Part shown: in pieces, positions 28,351 through 37,187 of the stretch | Numbering within the stretch: position 1 is the first letter of the stretch | Layout of the letters: the number at the start of each line of letters is the position of its first letter | Source of the DNA: Microbacterium paraoxydans | GTDB lineage: Bacteria; Actinomycetota; Actinomycetes; Actinomycetales; Microbacteriaceae | NCBI RefSeq assembly: GCF_900105335.1 | Contig: NZ_LT629770.1 | Coordinates: 2,604,001-2,668,000 of the forward strand | DNA length: 64,000 nucleotides | Direction of reading: 5' to 3' | Program-made: the position numbers and the translations under genes | Notes under the pieces: model-generated | Database searches by the model: none | Seen by the model: the letters and a program-made list of their open reading frames with translations, nothing else | What the model was told of the DNA's origin: nothing

Positions 28351-30081
28351 ATGAATGCACCCGAACGACAGATCTCCACCACGGTCCTCGTGATCGGCAC
28401 CGGAGGCTCCGGGCTCCGCGCCGCGATCGAGGTCGCCGAGCACGGCGTCGACGTGCTCGCCGTCGGCAAGCGCCCGCGGCAGGACGCCCACACGTCGCTC
28501 GCGGCCGGCGGCATCAACGCGGCGCTCGGCACGATGGACGCCGAGGACAGCTGGCAGCAGCACGCCGCGGACACCATCAAGGAGAGCTACCTCCTCGCCA
28601 ACCCCCACACGGTCCAGATCGTCACCCAGGGCGCCGAGCGCGGCATCCGCGACCTCGAGCGCTGGGGCATGGACTTCGCCCGTGAAGGCGACGGCCGCAT
28701 CTCGCAGCGCTTCTTCGGCGCGCACACCTACCGCCGCACCGCCTTCGCCGGCGACTACACGGGCCTCGAGATCCAACGGACGCTGGTCGCCCGCGCCGAG
28801 CAGCTCGACGTGCCCATCCTCGACAACGTCTACATCACCCGCCTCCTCGTGCGCGACAACGTCGTCTTCGGCGCCTACGGCTTCGATCAGGCCGACGGCA
28901 CGCGCTACCTCATCCATGCGGACGCCGTGATCCTCGCCGCCGGCGGACACAACCGCATCTGGCGCCGCACGTCGTCGCGCCGCGACGAGAACACCGGAGA
29001 CTCCTTCCGGCTCGCCGTCGAGGCGGGGGCGCGACTTCGCGACCCCGAGCTGGTGCAGTTCCATCCGTCCGGCATCATCGAGCCCGAGAACGCCGCCGGC
29101 ACGCTCATCTCCGAGGCCGCGCGCGGGGAGGGCGGCATCCTCCGCAACGCACTCGGCGAGCGGTTCATGGCGAAGTACGACCCCGAGCGGATGGAGCTGT
29201 CGACGCGGGACCGGGTCGCGCTCGCCGCCTACACCGAGATCCAGGAAGGACGCGGCACCGCGAACGGCGGCGTCTGGCTCGACGTGTCGCACCTGCCCCG
29301 CGAGACCATCATGACCCGGCTTCCGCGCGTCTATCAGACGATGATGGAGCTGCAGATGCTCGACATCACGGCGGACCCGATCGAGATCGCGCCGACCGCG
29401 CACTACTCGATGGGCGGTGTGTGGGTGCGGCCGGACGACCACCAGACCGACGTCGAGGGGCTGTACGCGATCGGGGAGGCGTCGAGCGGACTCCACGGCG
29501 CGAACCGTCTCGGCGGGAACTCCCTCATCGAGCTGCTCGTCTACGGCCGGATCGTCGGTCAGGCCGCCATGGCCCACGCCGCGGGGCTCGACGCCCAGCG
29601 CCGGTCGGCCGATGCGGTCGCCGCCGCTCGTGCCGAGATCGACGACCTCCTGGCCGCGGAGGGGCGCGAGAACGTGCGGGCGCTGCAGCGCGCCATCCGC
29701 AACCTCATGACGGAGTATGCGGGCGTCGTGCGGTCGGAGGAAGGGTTGAAGGCGGGCCTCGCCGACCTCGACATGATCGAGGGGCGGATGGAGGACATCG
29801 GCATCCACCCGGACATCGCCGGATTCCAGGACCTCGCGCACGCCTTCGATCTCAAGGCCTCCGCGCTCGCGGCCCGGGCCACGCTGGAGGCGGCGCGGGA
29901 GCGTCGGGAGACGCGGGGATGCCACAACCGCAGCGACTTCCCGGACACCGATCCCACGCTGCAGGTGAACCTCGTGTGGTCGCCGACCGCCGGCGTGACC
30001 CGCGAGGAGATCCCCGCCGTCCCCGACGAGATCGCCGAGCTCCTGCGCGACGTCGACACGACGGGCAAGCTCGTCGAGTAG
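28351..30081 (+). CDS. FAD-dependent fumarate reductase / succinate dehydrogenase-type flavoprotein
   Basis: Flavoprotein of the SdhA/FrdA/NadB superfamily, 576 aa. The FAD motif is VIGTGGSGLRAA, with TSLAAGGINAALG, active-site region QFHPSG...LISEAARGEGG, and HYSMGGV and GANRLGGNSL near the C-terminal half. The helical C-terminal domain ends around 575. No iron-sulfur or membrane-anchor subunit genes are adjacent, so it is not a normal complex II subunit; it could be an L-aspartate oxidase-like or soluble dicarboxylate enzyme. The ATG follows CGTCGAGAGC and a TAACTA box, perhaps a short leader. Divergent LysR regulator. Confidence 0.82.
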   Translation: MNAPERQISTTVLVIGTGGSGLRAAIEVAEHGVDVLAVGKRPRQDAHTSLAAGGINAALGTMDAEDSWQQHAADTIKESYLLANPHTVQIVTQGAERGIRDLERWGMDFAREGDGRISQRFFGAHTYRRTAFAGDYTGLEIQRTLVARAEQLDVPILDNVYITRLLVRDNVVFGAYGFDQADGTRYLIHADAVILAAGGHNRIWRRTSSRRDENTGDSFRLAVEAGARLRDPELVQFHPSGIIEPENAAGTLISEAARGEGGILRNALGERFMAKYDPERMELSTRDRVALAAYTEIQEGRGTANGGVWLDVSHLPRETIMTRLPRVYQTMMELQMLDITADPIEIAPTAHYSMGGVWVRPDDHQTDVEGLYAIGEASSGLHGANRLGGNSLIELLVYGRIVGQAAMAHAAGLDAQRRSADAVAAARAEIDDLLAAEGRENVRALQRAIRNLMTEYAGVVRSEEGLKAGLADLDMIEGRMEDIGIHPDIAGFQDLAHAFDLKASALAARATLEAARERRETRGCHNRSDFPDTDPTLQVNLVWSPTAGVTREEIPAVPDEIAELLRDVDTTGKLVE

Positions 30082-30085
30082 TCCT

Positions 30086-30165
30086 CCGAGACCCCGCTTT
30101 CGCGTGGAGACCCCGCCCTGCAGATGTCTGCAGGGCGGGGTCTCGGCGGTAGTGCGGGGTCTCGG
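30086..30165. repeat. Nested palindrome, family A copy 1
   Basis: Outer arms CCGAGACCCCGC (30086-30097) and GCGGGGTCTCGG (30154-30165) are perfect. Inside are 18-bp perfect arms, 30107-30124 and 30127-30144, beginning GAGACCCCGCCC with a 2-nt loop. The outer and inner arms share GAGACCCCGC, so the element is also internally repeated. Between them is TTTCGCG. An 18-nt stretch (30087-30104) recurs exactly at 62465-62482. Confidence 0.85.
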
Positions 30166-30173
30166 GGAGGGGG

Positions 30174-30446
30174 TCAGTCGACGCCGAGGCCGACGGCCTC
30201 GTGATCCGGCTCCGGGTCGTCGCGCTTCGGGGCCTTCGGCTCCTCGCCGGGGGATTTCTCGGTGCTGGGCTCCTCCAGCTCCTCGGTGCTCGGGACCTCG
30301 GCCGGGTCCGCGTCTTCGGGGGAGTCCGCCTGCTCCGGCGTCGTCGCCTCACCCTCCGTGGTGTCGGAGGCCGGGGTCGGGGTCGGGGTCTGCGCCTCGG
30401 GCGAGAGGTCGTCGTTCGCGGTCGGTTCGGGAGTGCTGTCGGTCAT
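30174..30446 (-). CDS. Acidic, low-complexity hypothetical protein
   Basis: A 90-aa protein rich in Glu, Pro, Thr, Ser and Asp, with a repeated (E/T)P pattern, predicted to be fully disordered and cytoplasmic. It has no hydrophobic segment. AAAGGGA sits 6 nt before the ATG, which supports translation. It converges on the flavoprotein gene across the family A repeat. I recognise no family. Confidence 0.6.
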   Translation of the reverse strand: MTDSTPEPTANDDLSPEAQTPTPTPASDTTEGEATTPEQADSPEDADPAEVPSTEELEEPSTEKSPGEEPKAPKRDDPEPDHEAVGLGVD

Positions 30447-30582
30447 GATCGTCCCTTTCTGCGATGTCGTCCTCTCAGCCTGCCTCCGCCTCTCCGGGAG
30501 ATGAAGGGCCTTGACGCGGACCCGCCGGCCGCGCGGCTAATCGCGGTGAACCGGAATCCCGAACTCGGCGTAGCCTGGAGGG

Positions 30583-32076
30583 GTGACTGCGTACGTCTCG
30601 GCCTTCGACCTCTTCTCCATCGGCGTCGGCCCGTCCAGCTCGCACACCGTCGGACCCATGCGCGCCGCGCTCGACTTCGCGCGACAGCTCTCCGCCTCCG
30701 GCGAGCTCGACCGTGTCGGTCGCGTCGAGTGCACGCTGTACGGCTCGCTCGGCGCCACCGGGATCGGCCACGGCACCCCGGATGCGGTCGTCGCGGGGCT
30801 CCGCGGTCTCGCTCCCGAGACGTGCGATCCGGCGGCCGTCCGTGCGGCGTGGTCGGCGTATCCGGAGGGGGAGCCGCTGCGGATCGACGGCGCCCATGCG
30901 GTGCCGTTCCAGAAGGACGACATCGTGTTCGCGCCGCGGACCCGTCTCCCCGGGCATCCGAACGCCATGACGCTCATCGCCCGTGAGACCGACGGGACCA
31001 CACTGTTCGAGCAGACGTACTACTCGATCGGCGGAGGCTTTATCCGGCGCGAGGGGGAGGAGGCGCACCTCTCGACCGGTGCCTTCCCGCATCCCTATGC
31101 CGATGCCGCCTCGCTGCTCGCGGTGTGCGATGACCTCGGCCTGTCCATCGCGGAGGTCGCTCGCCGCAATGAGACGGCGCTGCGGAGCGAGGAGGAGGTC
31201 GCCGCCGGCCTCGATGCGATCTGGGACGCGATGGCGGGCTGCGTGGACGCCGGCCTCCACGCCGAGGGCGTCCTTCCGGGCATGCTGCAGGTGAAGCGCC
31301 GTGCGGGCACGATCCGCGCGCAGCTCGAGGCGGTCGAAGCCGACGGGCACCGGGAGCTCCCCGGCGAGTGGCTCGGGGCTTTCGCGCTCGCGGTGAACGA
31401 GGAGAACGCGGCTGGTGGCCGCGTCGTGACGGCACCCACCAATGGCGCGGCCGGAATCCTCCCCGCGGTGGCGATGTACTGGTGGCGCTTCCTCGCCGAC
31501 TCGGGCCTCGGTGCCGGGAACGCGGTGACGCCGTACGGCGAGCTCGTCGGCAGCGCGCTGCTCGGGTTCGACGGAGCGCCGCCGTCGCCTCCCGCACTCG
31601 ACGGCGAGGACGCGGAGATCGCGGAGGCCAACCGCCGCCGGGGTATCCGCAGGTTCCTGCTGACGGCCACTGCCCTCGGGTCGCTGTTCAAGGCCAACGC
31701 CTCGATCTCCGGCGCCGAAGGCGGGTGTCAGGCTGAGGTCGGTTCCGCCTGCGCGATGGCCGCAGGCGGGCTCACCGCGGTGATGGGCGGCACGAACCGG
31801 CAGATCGAGAACGCCGCGGAGATCGCGATGGAGCACCACCTCGGCCTCACGTGCGACCCGATCGGCGGGCTCGTGCAGATCCCGTGCATCGAGCGCAACG
31901 CCATTGCCGCCTCGACGGCCGTCACCGCCGCCCGCCTGGCGCTCCGCGGTGACGGGAGCCACTACGTCTCGCTGGATGCCGTCGTCGAGACGATGCGGCA
32001 GACGGGCCTCGACATGTCGACGAAGTACAAGGAGACCAGCGAGGGCGGTCTGGCGGTGAACGTCATCGAGTGCTGA
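30583..32076 (+). CDS. sdaA: L-serine dehydratase, fused single-chain type
   Basis: Iron-sulfur enzyme that deaminates L-serine to pyruvate and ammonia, 497 aa. The beta domain (GVGPSSSHTVGPMRAA, residues about 14-29) is followed by the alpha domain with TNGAAGILPAV. The cysteines expected to bind the 4Fe-4S cluster are in EGGCQAEVGSAC, GLTCDPIGG and QIPCIERNA. The GTG at 30583 follows GGAGGG with short spacing, and TAGCCT lies just before it. No regulator gene is adjacent. Confidence 0.95.
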   Translation: MTAYVSAFDLFSIGVGPSSSHTVGPMRAALDFARQLSASGELDRVGRVECTLYGSLGATGIGHGTPDAVVAGLRGLAPETCDPAAVRAAWSAYPEGEPLRIDGAHAVPFQKDDIVFAPRTRLPGHPNAMTLIARETDGTTLFEQTYYSIGGGFIRREGEEAHLSTGAFPHPYADAASLLAVCDDLGLSIAEVARRNETALRSEEEVAAGLDAIWDAMAGCVDAGLHAEGVLPGMLQVKRRAGTIRAQLEAVEADGHRELPGEWLGAFALAVNEENAAGGRVVTAPTNGAAGILPAVAMYWWRFLADSGLGAGNAVTPYGELVGSALLGFDGAPPSPPALDGEDAEIAEANRRRGIRRFLLTATALGSLFKANASISGAEGGCQAEVGSACAMAAGGLTAVMGGTNRQIENAAEIAMEHHLGLTCDPIGGLVQIPCIERNAIAASTAVTAARLALRGDGSHYVSLDAVVETMRQTGLDMSTKYKETSEGGLAVNVIEC

Positions 32077-32085
32077 CCTCGCCGA

Positions 32086-32157
32086 CCCACCCCCTTTCGC
32101 GCGCCCCGGCCCGTTGCGTGCGCACGGAGGGGGGTGGCAGGCACACAGAGGGGTGGC
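32086..32157. repeat. Imperfect palindromic element resembling family A
   Basis: CCCACCCCCTTTCGCG (from 32086) resembles the CCCCGCTTTCGCG core of family A. CCACCCC can pair with GGGGTGG at 32131-32137 or again at 32151-32157. It starts 9 bp after the serine dehydratase stop. The similarity is partial, so membership is tentative. Confidence 0.35.
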
Positions 32158-32315
32158 TCGACGGTGGAGGGGAGGTCGGGGAGTGGGGGCTCCGCCCGGC
32201 CGCCTGGGAGGACCTCGAGATCGTGAACCACTGGCGCTCGTTCCTCGGGCAGCCGCAGCGGTATCTCCGGCATCTGCTCGGCGAGTGGGATCCGCGGAGC
32301 CGTAGGCTGACGGGC
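32158..32315. other. Leader region upstream of TetR gene
   Basis: The plus frame upstream of the TetR ATG stays open, but no start codon with a ribosome site was found. TAGGCT (32303-32308) is a good -10 box 7 bp before that ATG. Nothing else is recognised here. Confidence 0.5.
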
Positions 32316-32912
32316 ATGACCGAGCAGAAGGCGCCGAGACGACGCGGGCGCCCGCGCGGCGGCACCGACTCCCGCGAGCGCATCGTGTCCGCGGCCGTCG
32401 ACGAGTTCGGCGCGCAGGGGTACGACGGCGCCACGGTGCGGTCGATCGCCGCCCGCGCCGGGGTCGACTCCGCGCTCGTCCACCACTACTTCGGCACCAA
32501 GGCCGACCTCTTCGCCGAGGCCGCCGGAATACCGCTGCGCCCCGACCTCGACGTCCCCGAGATCCTTGCGGGGCCGAAGGACGAAGCGGGGACGCGGCTC
32601 GTCCGCTATGTGCTCGACGCGTTCGAGAAGCCCGACGTGCGCCGCCGCGGTGTGCTGCTCCTGCGGACGGCGATCGGGAGCAGACTGACGACGCCCCTGC
32701 TCGCCGGCTTCCTCTCCCGCGAACTGCTCTCCCGTGTGGCGCGCCGCCTCGATGTGCCCGATGCCGACCTCCGCGCCGCCCTCGTGGCGTCGCAGATCGC
32801 CGGCATGCTCATCGGCCGCTACGTCCTGCAGCTCCCCGCGCTCGCCGGCGCCTCCGTCGACGAGCTCGTGGGCCGCGTCGGCCCCACCGTCCAGCGCTAC
32901 CTCTTCGACTGA
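32316..32912 (+). CDS. TetR-family repressor
   Basis: TetR regulator, 198 aa. The N-terminal HTH is visible (IVSAAVDEFGAQGYDGATVRSIAARAGVDSALVHHYFGTKADL in outline, about residues 23-65), with a TetR C-terminal domain ending RVGPTVQRYLFD. The ATG at 32316 sits 7 bp after -10 box TAGGCT, implying a leaderless mRNA. It lies just upstream of an ABC exporter whose promoter carries an 18-bp palindrome, so it probably represses that exporter. Confidence 0.88.
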   Translation: MTEQKAPRRRGRPRGGTDSRERIVSAAVDEFGAQGYDGATVRSIAARAGVDSALVHHYFGTKADLFAEAAGIPLRPDLDVPEILAGPKDEAGTRLVRYVLDAFEKPDVRRRGVLLLRTAIGSRLTTPLLAGFLSRELLSRVARRLDVPDADLRAALVASQIAGMLIGRYVLQLPALAGASVDELVGRVGPTVQRYLFD

Positions 32913-32924
32913 CCCTCACCGCGG

Positions 32925-33011
32925 CGGGCACACATTCGGAGATCTCGGCCGCCGCGCCGGACGGCGCGGGCCGGCGACGGCGTGTCGATCCGGAGCTCCG
33001 GAGCTGTGCCC
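32925..33011. repeat. Intergenic inverted repeat, family B copy 2
   Basis: The left arm begins CGGGCACACATTCGGAGATC (32925-32944) and the right arm ends CCGGAGCTGTGCCC (to 33011); pairing is imperfect. It shares with copy 1 the left CGGGCAC...TTCGGAGAT and the right GCTGTGCCC ends, and a GTGTC segment before the right arm. It lies between TetR and the ABC promoter. Confidence 0.6.
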
Positions 33012-33023
33012 ACCCGAGAGCCG

Positions 33024-33052
33024 TTGACGCCCGACGAGGCGAGGCGCATAAT
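33024..33052 (+). promoter_or_regulatory. Promoter of the ABC exporter operon
   Basis: -35 TTGACG (33024-33029), 17-nt spacer, -10 CATAAT (33047-33052). Transcription would start at about 33059-33060, which is the A of the start codon. Confidence 0.75.
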
Positions 33053-33068
33053 TCATCGCATGATGAAT
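33051..33068. promoter_or_regulatory. TetR-type operator over -10 and start codon
   Basis: ATTCATC-GCAT-GATGAAT, perfect 7-bp arms. It overlaps the end of the -10 box, the predicted transcription start and the first codons of the ATPase gene. Best candidate target of the TetR protein encoded upstream. Confidence 0.7.
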
Positions 33069-33845
33069 AATGCGGCCGTCGAGATCACGCAGCTGCGCGT
33101 GCGGCGTGGGGCCGTGTCCGTGTTCGACGGCATCGATCTCGCCGTGCCGCGTGGCCAGATCACGGGTCTCCTCGGCCCCTCGGGGTGCGGCAAGACCACG
33201 CTCATGCGGTCGATCGTCGGTGTGCAGCGGATCGCCTCCGGTGATGTGACTGTCCTCGGCGAGCCGGGCGGGTCCCGCCCGCTCCGGCACCGCGTCGCAT
33301 ACGGCACGCAGGGCGCCTCGGTCTACGGCGATCTCAGCGTGCGGCAGAATCTCGCCTACTTCGCGTCACTCCTGAAAGCGCCGAAGGGCGATGTCGACCG
33401 GGTCATCCAGGAGGTGGGCCTCGGCGCGCAGGCGGGGCAGCTCGTCGATGCGCTGAGCGGCGGCCAGGCGACGCGGGTGTCGCTCGCGGTGGTACTGATC
33501 GGCTCCCCGGAACTGATCGTGCTGGACGAGCCGACGGTCGGTCTCGACCCCGTGTTGCGGGCGGAACTCTGGACCCTGTTCCGCCGCCTGGCCGATCAGG
33601 GCGTCACGCTCATCGTGTCCAGTCACGTGATGGACGAGGCGGTGCGCTGCGACCGGCTGCTGCTGATGCGGGAGGGGAGGATCATCGCCGACACGACGCC
33701 GTCCGCACTGCTCGCCGACACCGGAACGACCGACGCCGAGGCCGCGTTCCTGGCGCTGATCGAACGCGACAGGGCCGCCGGCACCGCGACCACCAGGCGC
33801 GCACGCCGAGAAGCGCACGAGCGCCAGGAGGAGGACGGGACATGA
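33060..33845 (+). CDS. ABC transporter ATP-binding protein (drug-export type)
   Basis: ATPase subunit of an ABC-2 exporter, 261 aa. It has Walker A GPSGCGKTT (about 39-47), a shortened Q-loop region AYGTQGASVY, signature LSGGQATRVSLAVVL, Walker B LIVLDEPTVGLD and switch His in SSHVMDE. The C-terminus is highly charged. The start ATGATG at 33060 coincides with the predicted transcription start (leaderless). It overlaps the permease gene by 4 bp. Confidence 0.92.
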   Translation: MMNNAAVEITQLRVRRGAVSVFDGIDLAVPRGQITGLLGPSGCGKTTLMRSIVGVQRIASGDVTVLGEPGGSRPLRHRVAYGTQGASVYGDLSVRQNLAYFASLLKAPKGDVDRVIQEVGLGAQAGQLVDALSGGQATRVSLAVVLIGSPELIVLDEPTVGLDPVLRAELWTLFRRLADQGVTLIVSSHVMDEAVRCDRLLLMREGRIIADTTPSALLADTGTTDAEAAFLALIERDRAAGTATTRRARREAHERQEEDGT

Positions 33846-34576
33846 ACGGCCGACGGCTGTTCGCGACCGCCGGCCGTGTGCTCACGCAGCTCCGACACGA
33901 CCCGCGGTCGATCGCCCTGATGCTCATCGCCCCGAGCCTGCTCGTCGGTCTCTTCGCCTGGCTGTTCAGCGAGCAGGACGGTGTGTTCGATCAATTCGGG
34001 GGTGCCATCCTGGCGCTGTTCCCGTTCATCGTGATGTTCCTCATCACGTCGATCACCACCTTGCGCGAACGCCGTTCCGGCACGCTCGAACGGCTGATGA
34101 CCACGCCGCTCGAGAAGGCCGACTTCATCCTCGGGTATGCGCTCGCGTTCGGGCTGATGGCCGTGCTGCAGGCGGTGATCACGGTGTCGTTCGCGGTCGG
34201 GGTGTGCGGGCTCGACGTGGACGGGCCGCTGTGGCAGCTGGGTCTCGTCGCGGTGGTCGACGCACTGCTCGGCACAGCCCTCGGCCTCCTGGCGAGCGCG
34301 TTCGCCCAGACCGAATTCCAGGCCGTGCAGTTCATGCCGTTGCTGGTGTTCCCGCAGATCATCCTCGGCGGGTTGTTCATGCCGCGCGACCAGATGCCCG
34401 ACGTGCTGTACGCCATCTCCGACTGGCTGCCGCTCAGCTACGCGATCGACACGATCAACGCCGTCACGGCGGGGGACGAGGGCTGGGACGTGTTCGGTCC
34501 GCTGCTCGTCGTCATGGCCTTCGCTGTCGGCGCTCTGGTGCTCGCCGCCCTCACGCTGCGGCGGCGTACACGCTGA
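33842..34576 (+). CDS. ABC-2 type transporter permease
   Basis: Membrane subunit of the exporter, 244 aa with six hydrophobic segments. It shows the ABC-2 family features: RDPRS-like HDPRSIALMLIAPSL near the N-terminus, the coupling motif TTLRERRSGTLERLMTTP, and FPQIILGGLFMPRDQMP before the last helices. Start overlaps the ATPase stop (ATGA). Likely exports a hydrophobic compound or drug; substrate unknown. Confidence 0.92.
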   Translation: MNGRRLFATAGRVLTQLRHDPRSIALMLIAPSLLVGLFAWLFSEQDGVFDQFGGAILALFPFIVMFLITSITTLRERRSGTLERLMTTPLEKADFILGYALAFGLMAVLQAVITVSFAVGVCGLDVDGPLWQLGLVAVVDALLGTALGLLASAFAQTEFQAVQFMPLLVFPQIILGGLFMPRDQMPDVLYAISDWLPLSYAIDTINAVTAGDEGWDVFGPLLVVMAFAVGALVLAALTLRRRTR

Positions 34577-34595
34577 GCCGGAGTCCTGGCCCGGG

Positions 34596-37151
34596 TCAGC
34601 GCGCGGCGCGGTTCTTGGTGTGCTTCGTCGGCACGGCGGCCCAGGGGTCCTCGGGCCAGGGGTGCCGGGGGTAGCGGCCGCGCATCTCGGCGCGCACCTG
34701 CGCATAGGGGCCCGACCAGAACGAGGCGAGGTCGTCCGTGACCGCGAGCGGCCGCCCCGCCGGAGACAGCAGATGGAAGAGGACGGGGACGCGGCCGTCC
34801 ACCAGCCGGGGAGTCTCCGCCCACCCGAAGCACTCCTGCAGCTTCACCGCCACGACGGGCCGTGCGGTCGCGTCGCCGTCGGGCTCCGGGTAGGTGATGC
34901 GTACCCGGGAGCCGCTGGGCACGTCGAGCCGCTCCGGGACGAGCGCATCGAGGTGCACGGCCTCGGGCCAGGGCAGCAGACGACGCAGCGCCGATGACAG
35001 ATCCAGCCGACTCGCGGGCGTGCCGGAGGCGAGAGCGTCGAGCTCCGGTGCCAGCCACACATCGAGCGATTCGAGCAGACCCGCGTCCGACACATCGGGC
35101 CAGGGGTCTCCGAGTTCACGTCGCAGCAGTGCGAGTCGGCGCCGCAGGGCCTCCGCGCCGTCGGACCACGTGAACATGCCGAGGCCATCGCGTCGGAGGG
35201 CTCGGCCTACGGCATCCCGGCCTTCCGAGGCCGACGGGCGCACCGGCACCGATGAGCGCACGATCGCCCCGATCCGGCGTTCGCGGCGGGCCTGTACACG
35301 GCCTCCGACGTACTCGGCCTCGACGCGGTCGCTCATCAGGGGGCCTGCCGCGCGCTCCACCTGCTCCTCGGTGAGGGCCGCTGCGGCGCGGATGACCGCA
35401 CCGGAGCCGGCTGCCGTCCGGGACGAGGTTCGGGCGACGTCGGCCACGGCGAGCCATTCCGACGCGGCCGGAGCGCCGCTGACACCGGCCCGGCTGCCGG
35501 ACGCCAGCAGGAAGGTCGCTCCCGATCCCGAGTGCTCGACGCGGCGGGCGACACGCTCGGGGAAGGCCAGCGCGATCACGAGCCCGACGCCGTCGAGACC
35601 CGCGCGCGTGTCGGGCGTCATGTCGACGAGGCGTTCCAGACGACGCGCGTCCTCTCGCCAGCGCCGGGCCTCGGCAGTGCCCCCTCCGCGCAACGTGACG
35701 AGAGCGCGGGCGACGTCGGCGTCCGGGGTGCGCTGATCGCCACCCAGGAGCGCCACGACCTCGGCGGCGAGCCGGCTCCCCACCGCGGGGCTGCCGTCAC
35801 GCAGCGCTCTGGCCAACCGCGGATCGGTGGGGATTCGTGCCAGGGCACGGCCCTCTGCCGTGGCGCGCCCGTCGTCGTCGATCGCTCCGAGACCGCGGAG
35901 CACCGTGACAGCATCGGCCAGGCTGTCGGCTCGCAGCGGTTCGATCATGCGCAGGTCGGCACCGCCCGGGGCGCCCCAGCAGGCGAGCAGGAGGGCGGCG
36001 TCGGTGAGGTCGGCCGTGGCGATCTCCGGGGATGGCCGCGCGGGAGCGGCAGCATAGGTGCGCTCGTCCACACAGCGGATCACGGTGCCGGGGCCCTGCC
36101 GGGTGGCGCGTCCGGCACGCTGCACACAGGAGGAACGGGAGGCGGCGGTGGTGACCAGGCCCGTCATTCCGCGCGCGGCGTCACGCTGCGGCTGCCGTGC
36201 CAGACAGCTGTCCACGACCAGCCGCACACCCGGCACTGTGAGAGAAGACTCGGCGACCGAGGTGGCGACGATGATGCGGGGCGGGGCCTCCGGCGCACGA
36301 CCACGGATCACGGCGTCCTGCTCCGCTGACGGGATCCGGCCGTGCAGCTCTCGCACATCGAAGGTGCTGTTCCGGTCCCGGACGCGTCGAGCGATCTCCG
36401 ACACCTCGCGCGCGCCGGGGGCGAATACGAGCACATCCGCTTCGGGATCATCCCGGACGAGCTCGGCGGTGGCGGTGGCGGTGACACTCGCGACGTGGTC
36501 GAGGAAGCCCCGGGTGACTCCGCGTTCATCGAGGCGGGGCGCGGAACCCGGTGCCCAGCGCTCGGTGAAAGGAAACGCCGGGACGTCGTGGTCGATGATC
36601 GGCGCGGGAGCCTCCTCGGTGCCGATGACCGCAGCGATCCGGTCGGCGTCGAGGGTGGCGGACATGGCGATGACGACGAGGTCATCTCGCAGCTCGCGAA
36701 CCTCGGAGAGCAGGCCGATGAGGAGATCGGTCTCGAGGGCCCGTTCGTGCACCTCGTCGATGATGACCGCACTCACGCCGTCGAGTCCGGGGTCGCCCAG
36801 CATCCGTCGCAGGAGCACGCCGGCGGTGACGAACTCGACTCTCGTGTCCGGCCCGACAGTGCGCTCGCCGCGGACGGTGAAGCCCACCCGGGATCCGAGC
36901 GGGGAGCCATCGAGGTGTGCGAGTCGGCGGGCGGCGGCACGCGCGGCGACCCGGCGGGGTTGGGTGACGATCACGCGGCCGGTGCGGCGTGAGGCGAGCA
37001 GCGGCGGGACGAGGGTGGTCTTGCCCGTGCCCGGCGGCGCGGTCACGACCACGGATCCGCTCGTGTCGAGGGCGGCGGAGAGCTCGTCGAGGGCGCCCGC
37101 GAAAGACAGACCGCCGCCGATGGCGGTGAGGTCGAAGGCAGCGCGGGTCAC
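34596..37151 (-). CDS. hrpB: ATP-dependent RNA helicase HrpB
   Basis: DEAH-box helicase of the HrpB family, 851 aa. It has Walker A APPGTGKTTL, motif II IIDEVHERAL, motif III MSATLD, the helicase C domain with QRAGRATRQGPG (motif VI), HA2 and the HrpB-specific C-terminal domain (ending WPEDPWAAVPTKHTKN). The cellular role of HrpB in most bacteria is unknown. I chose the GTG at 37151 (VTRAAFDL), 6 nt after CAGACT; an earlier GTG would start inside the family B repeat. Its 3' end converges on the ABC permease gene. Confidence 0.93.
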   Translation of the reverse strand: MTRAAFDLTAIGGGLSFAGALDELSAALDTSGSVVVTAPPGTGKTTLVPPLLASRRTGRVIVTQPRRVAARAAARRLAHLDGSPLGSRVGFTVRGERTVGPDTRVEFVTAGVLLRRMLGDPGLDGVSAVIIDEVHERALETDLLIGLLSEVRELRDDLVVIAMSATLDADRIAAVIGTEEAPAPIIDHDVPAFPFTERWAPGSAPRLDERGVTRGFLDHVASVTATATAELVRDDPEADVLVFAPGAREVSEIARRVRDRNSTFDVRELHGRIPSAEQDAVIRGRAPEAPPRIIVATSVAESSLTVPGVRLVVDSCLARQPQRDAARGMTGLVTTAASRSSCVQRAGRATRQGPGTVIRCVDERTYAAAPARPSPEIATADLTDAALLLACWGAPGGADLRMIEPLRADSLADAVTVLRGLGAIDDDGRATAEGRALARIPTDPRLARALRDGSPAVGSRLAAEVVALLGGDQRTPDADVARALVTLRGGGTAEARRWREDARRLERLVDMTPDTRAGLDGVGLVIALAFPERVARRVEHSGSGATFLLASGSRAGVSGAPAASEWLAVADVARTSSRTAAGSGAVIRAAAALTEEQVERAAGPLMSDRVEAEYVGGRVQARRERRIGAIVRSSVPVRPSASEGRDAVGRALRRDGLGMFTWSDGAEALRRRLALLRRELGDPWPDVSDAGLLESLDVWLAPELDALASGTPASRLDLSSALRRLLPWPEAVHLDALVPERLDVPSGSRVRITYPEPDGDATARPVVAVKLQECFGWAETPRLVDGRVPVLFHLLSPAGRPLAVTDDLASFWSGPYAQVRAEMRGRYPRHPWPEDPWAAVPTKHTKNRAAR

Positions 37152-37187
37152 CCGTCCAGTCTGCCCGGTCGATCGACGCCCGGAGCC

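Noticed and set aside
30475..31962. A 495-codon minus-strand frame opposite L-serine dehydratase
   Set aside because: It is the antisense shadow of a gene with unambiguous family motifs.
32070..32315. N-terminal extension of the TetR gene back to the serine dehydratase stop
   Set aside because: The frame is open, but a -10 box (TAGGCT) lies 7 bp before the internal ATG and the extension has no ribosome site; TetR proteins begin near that ATG.
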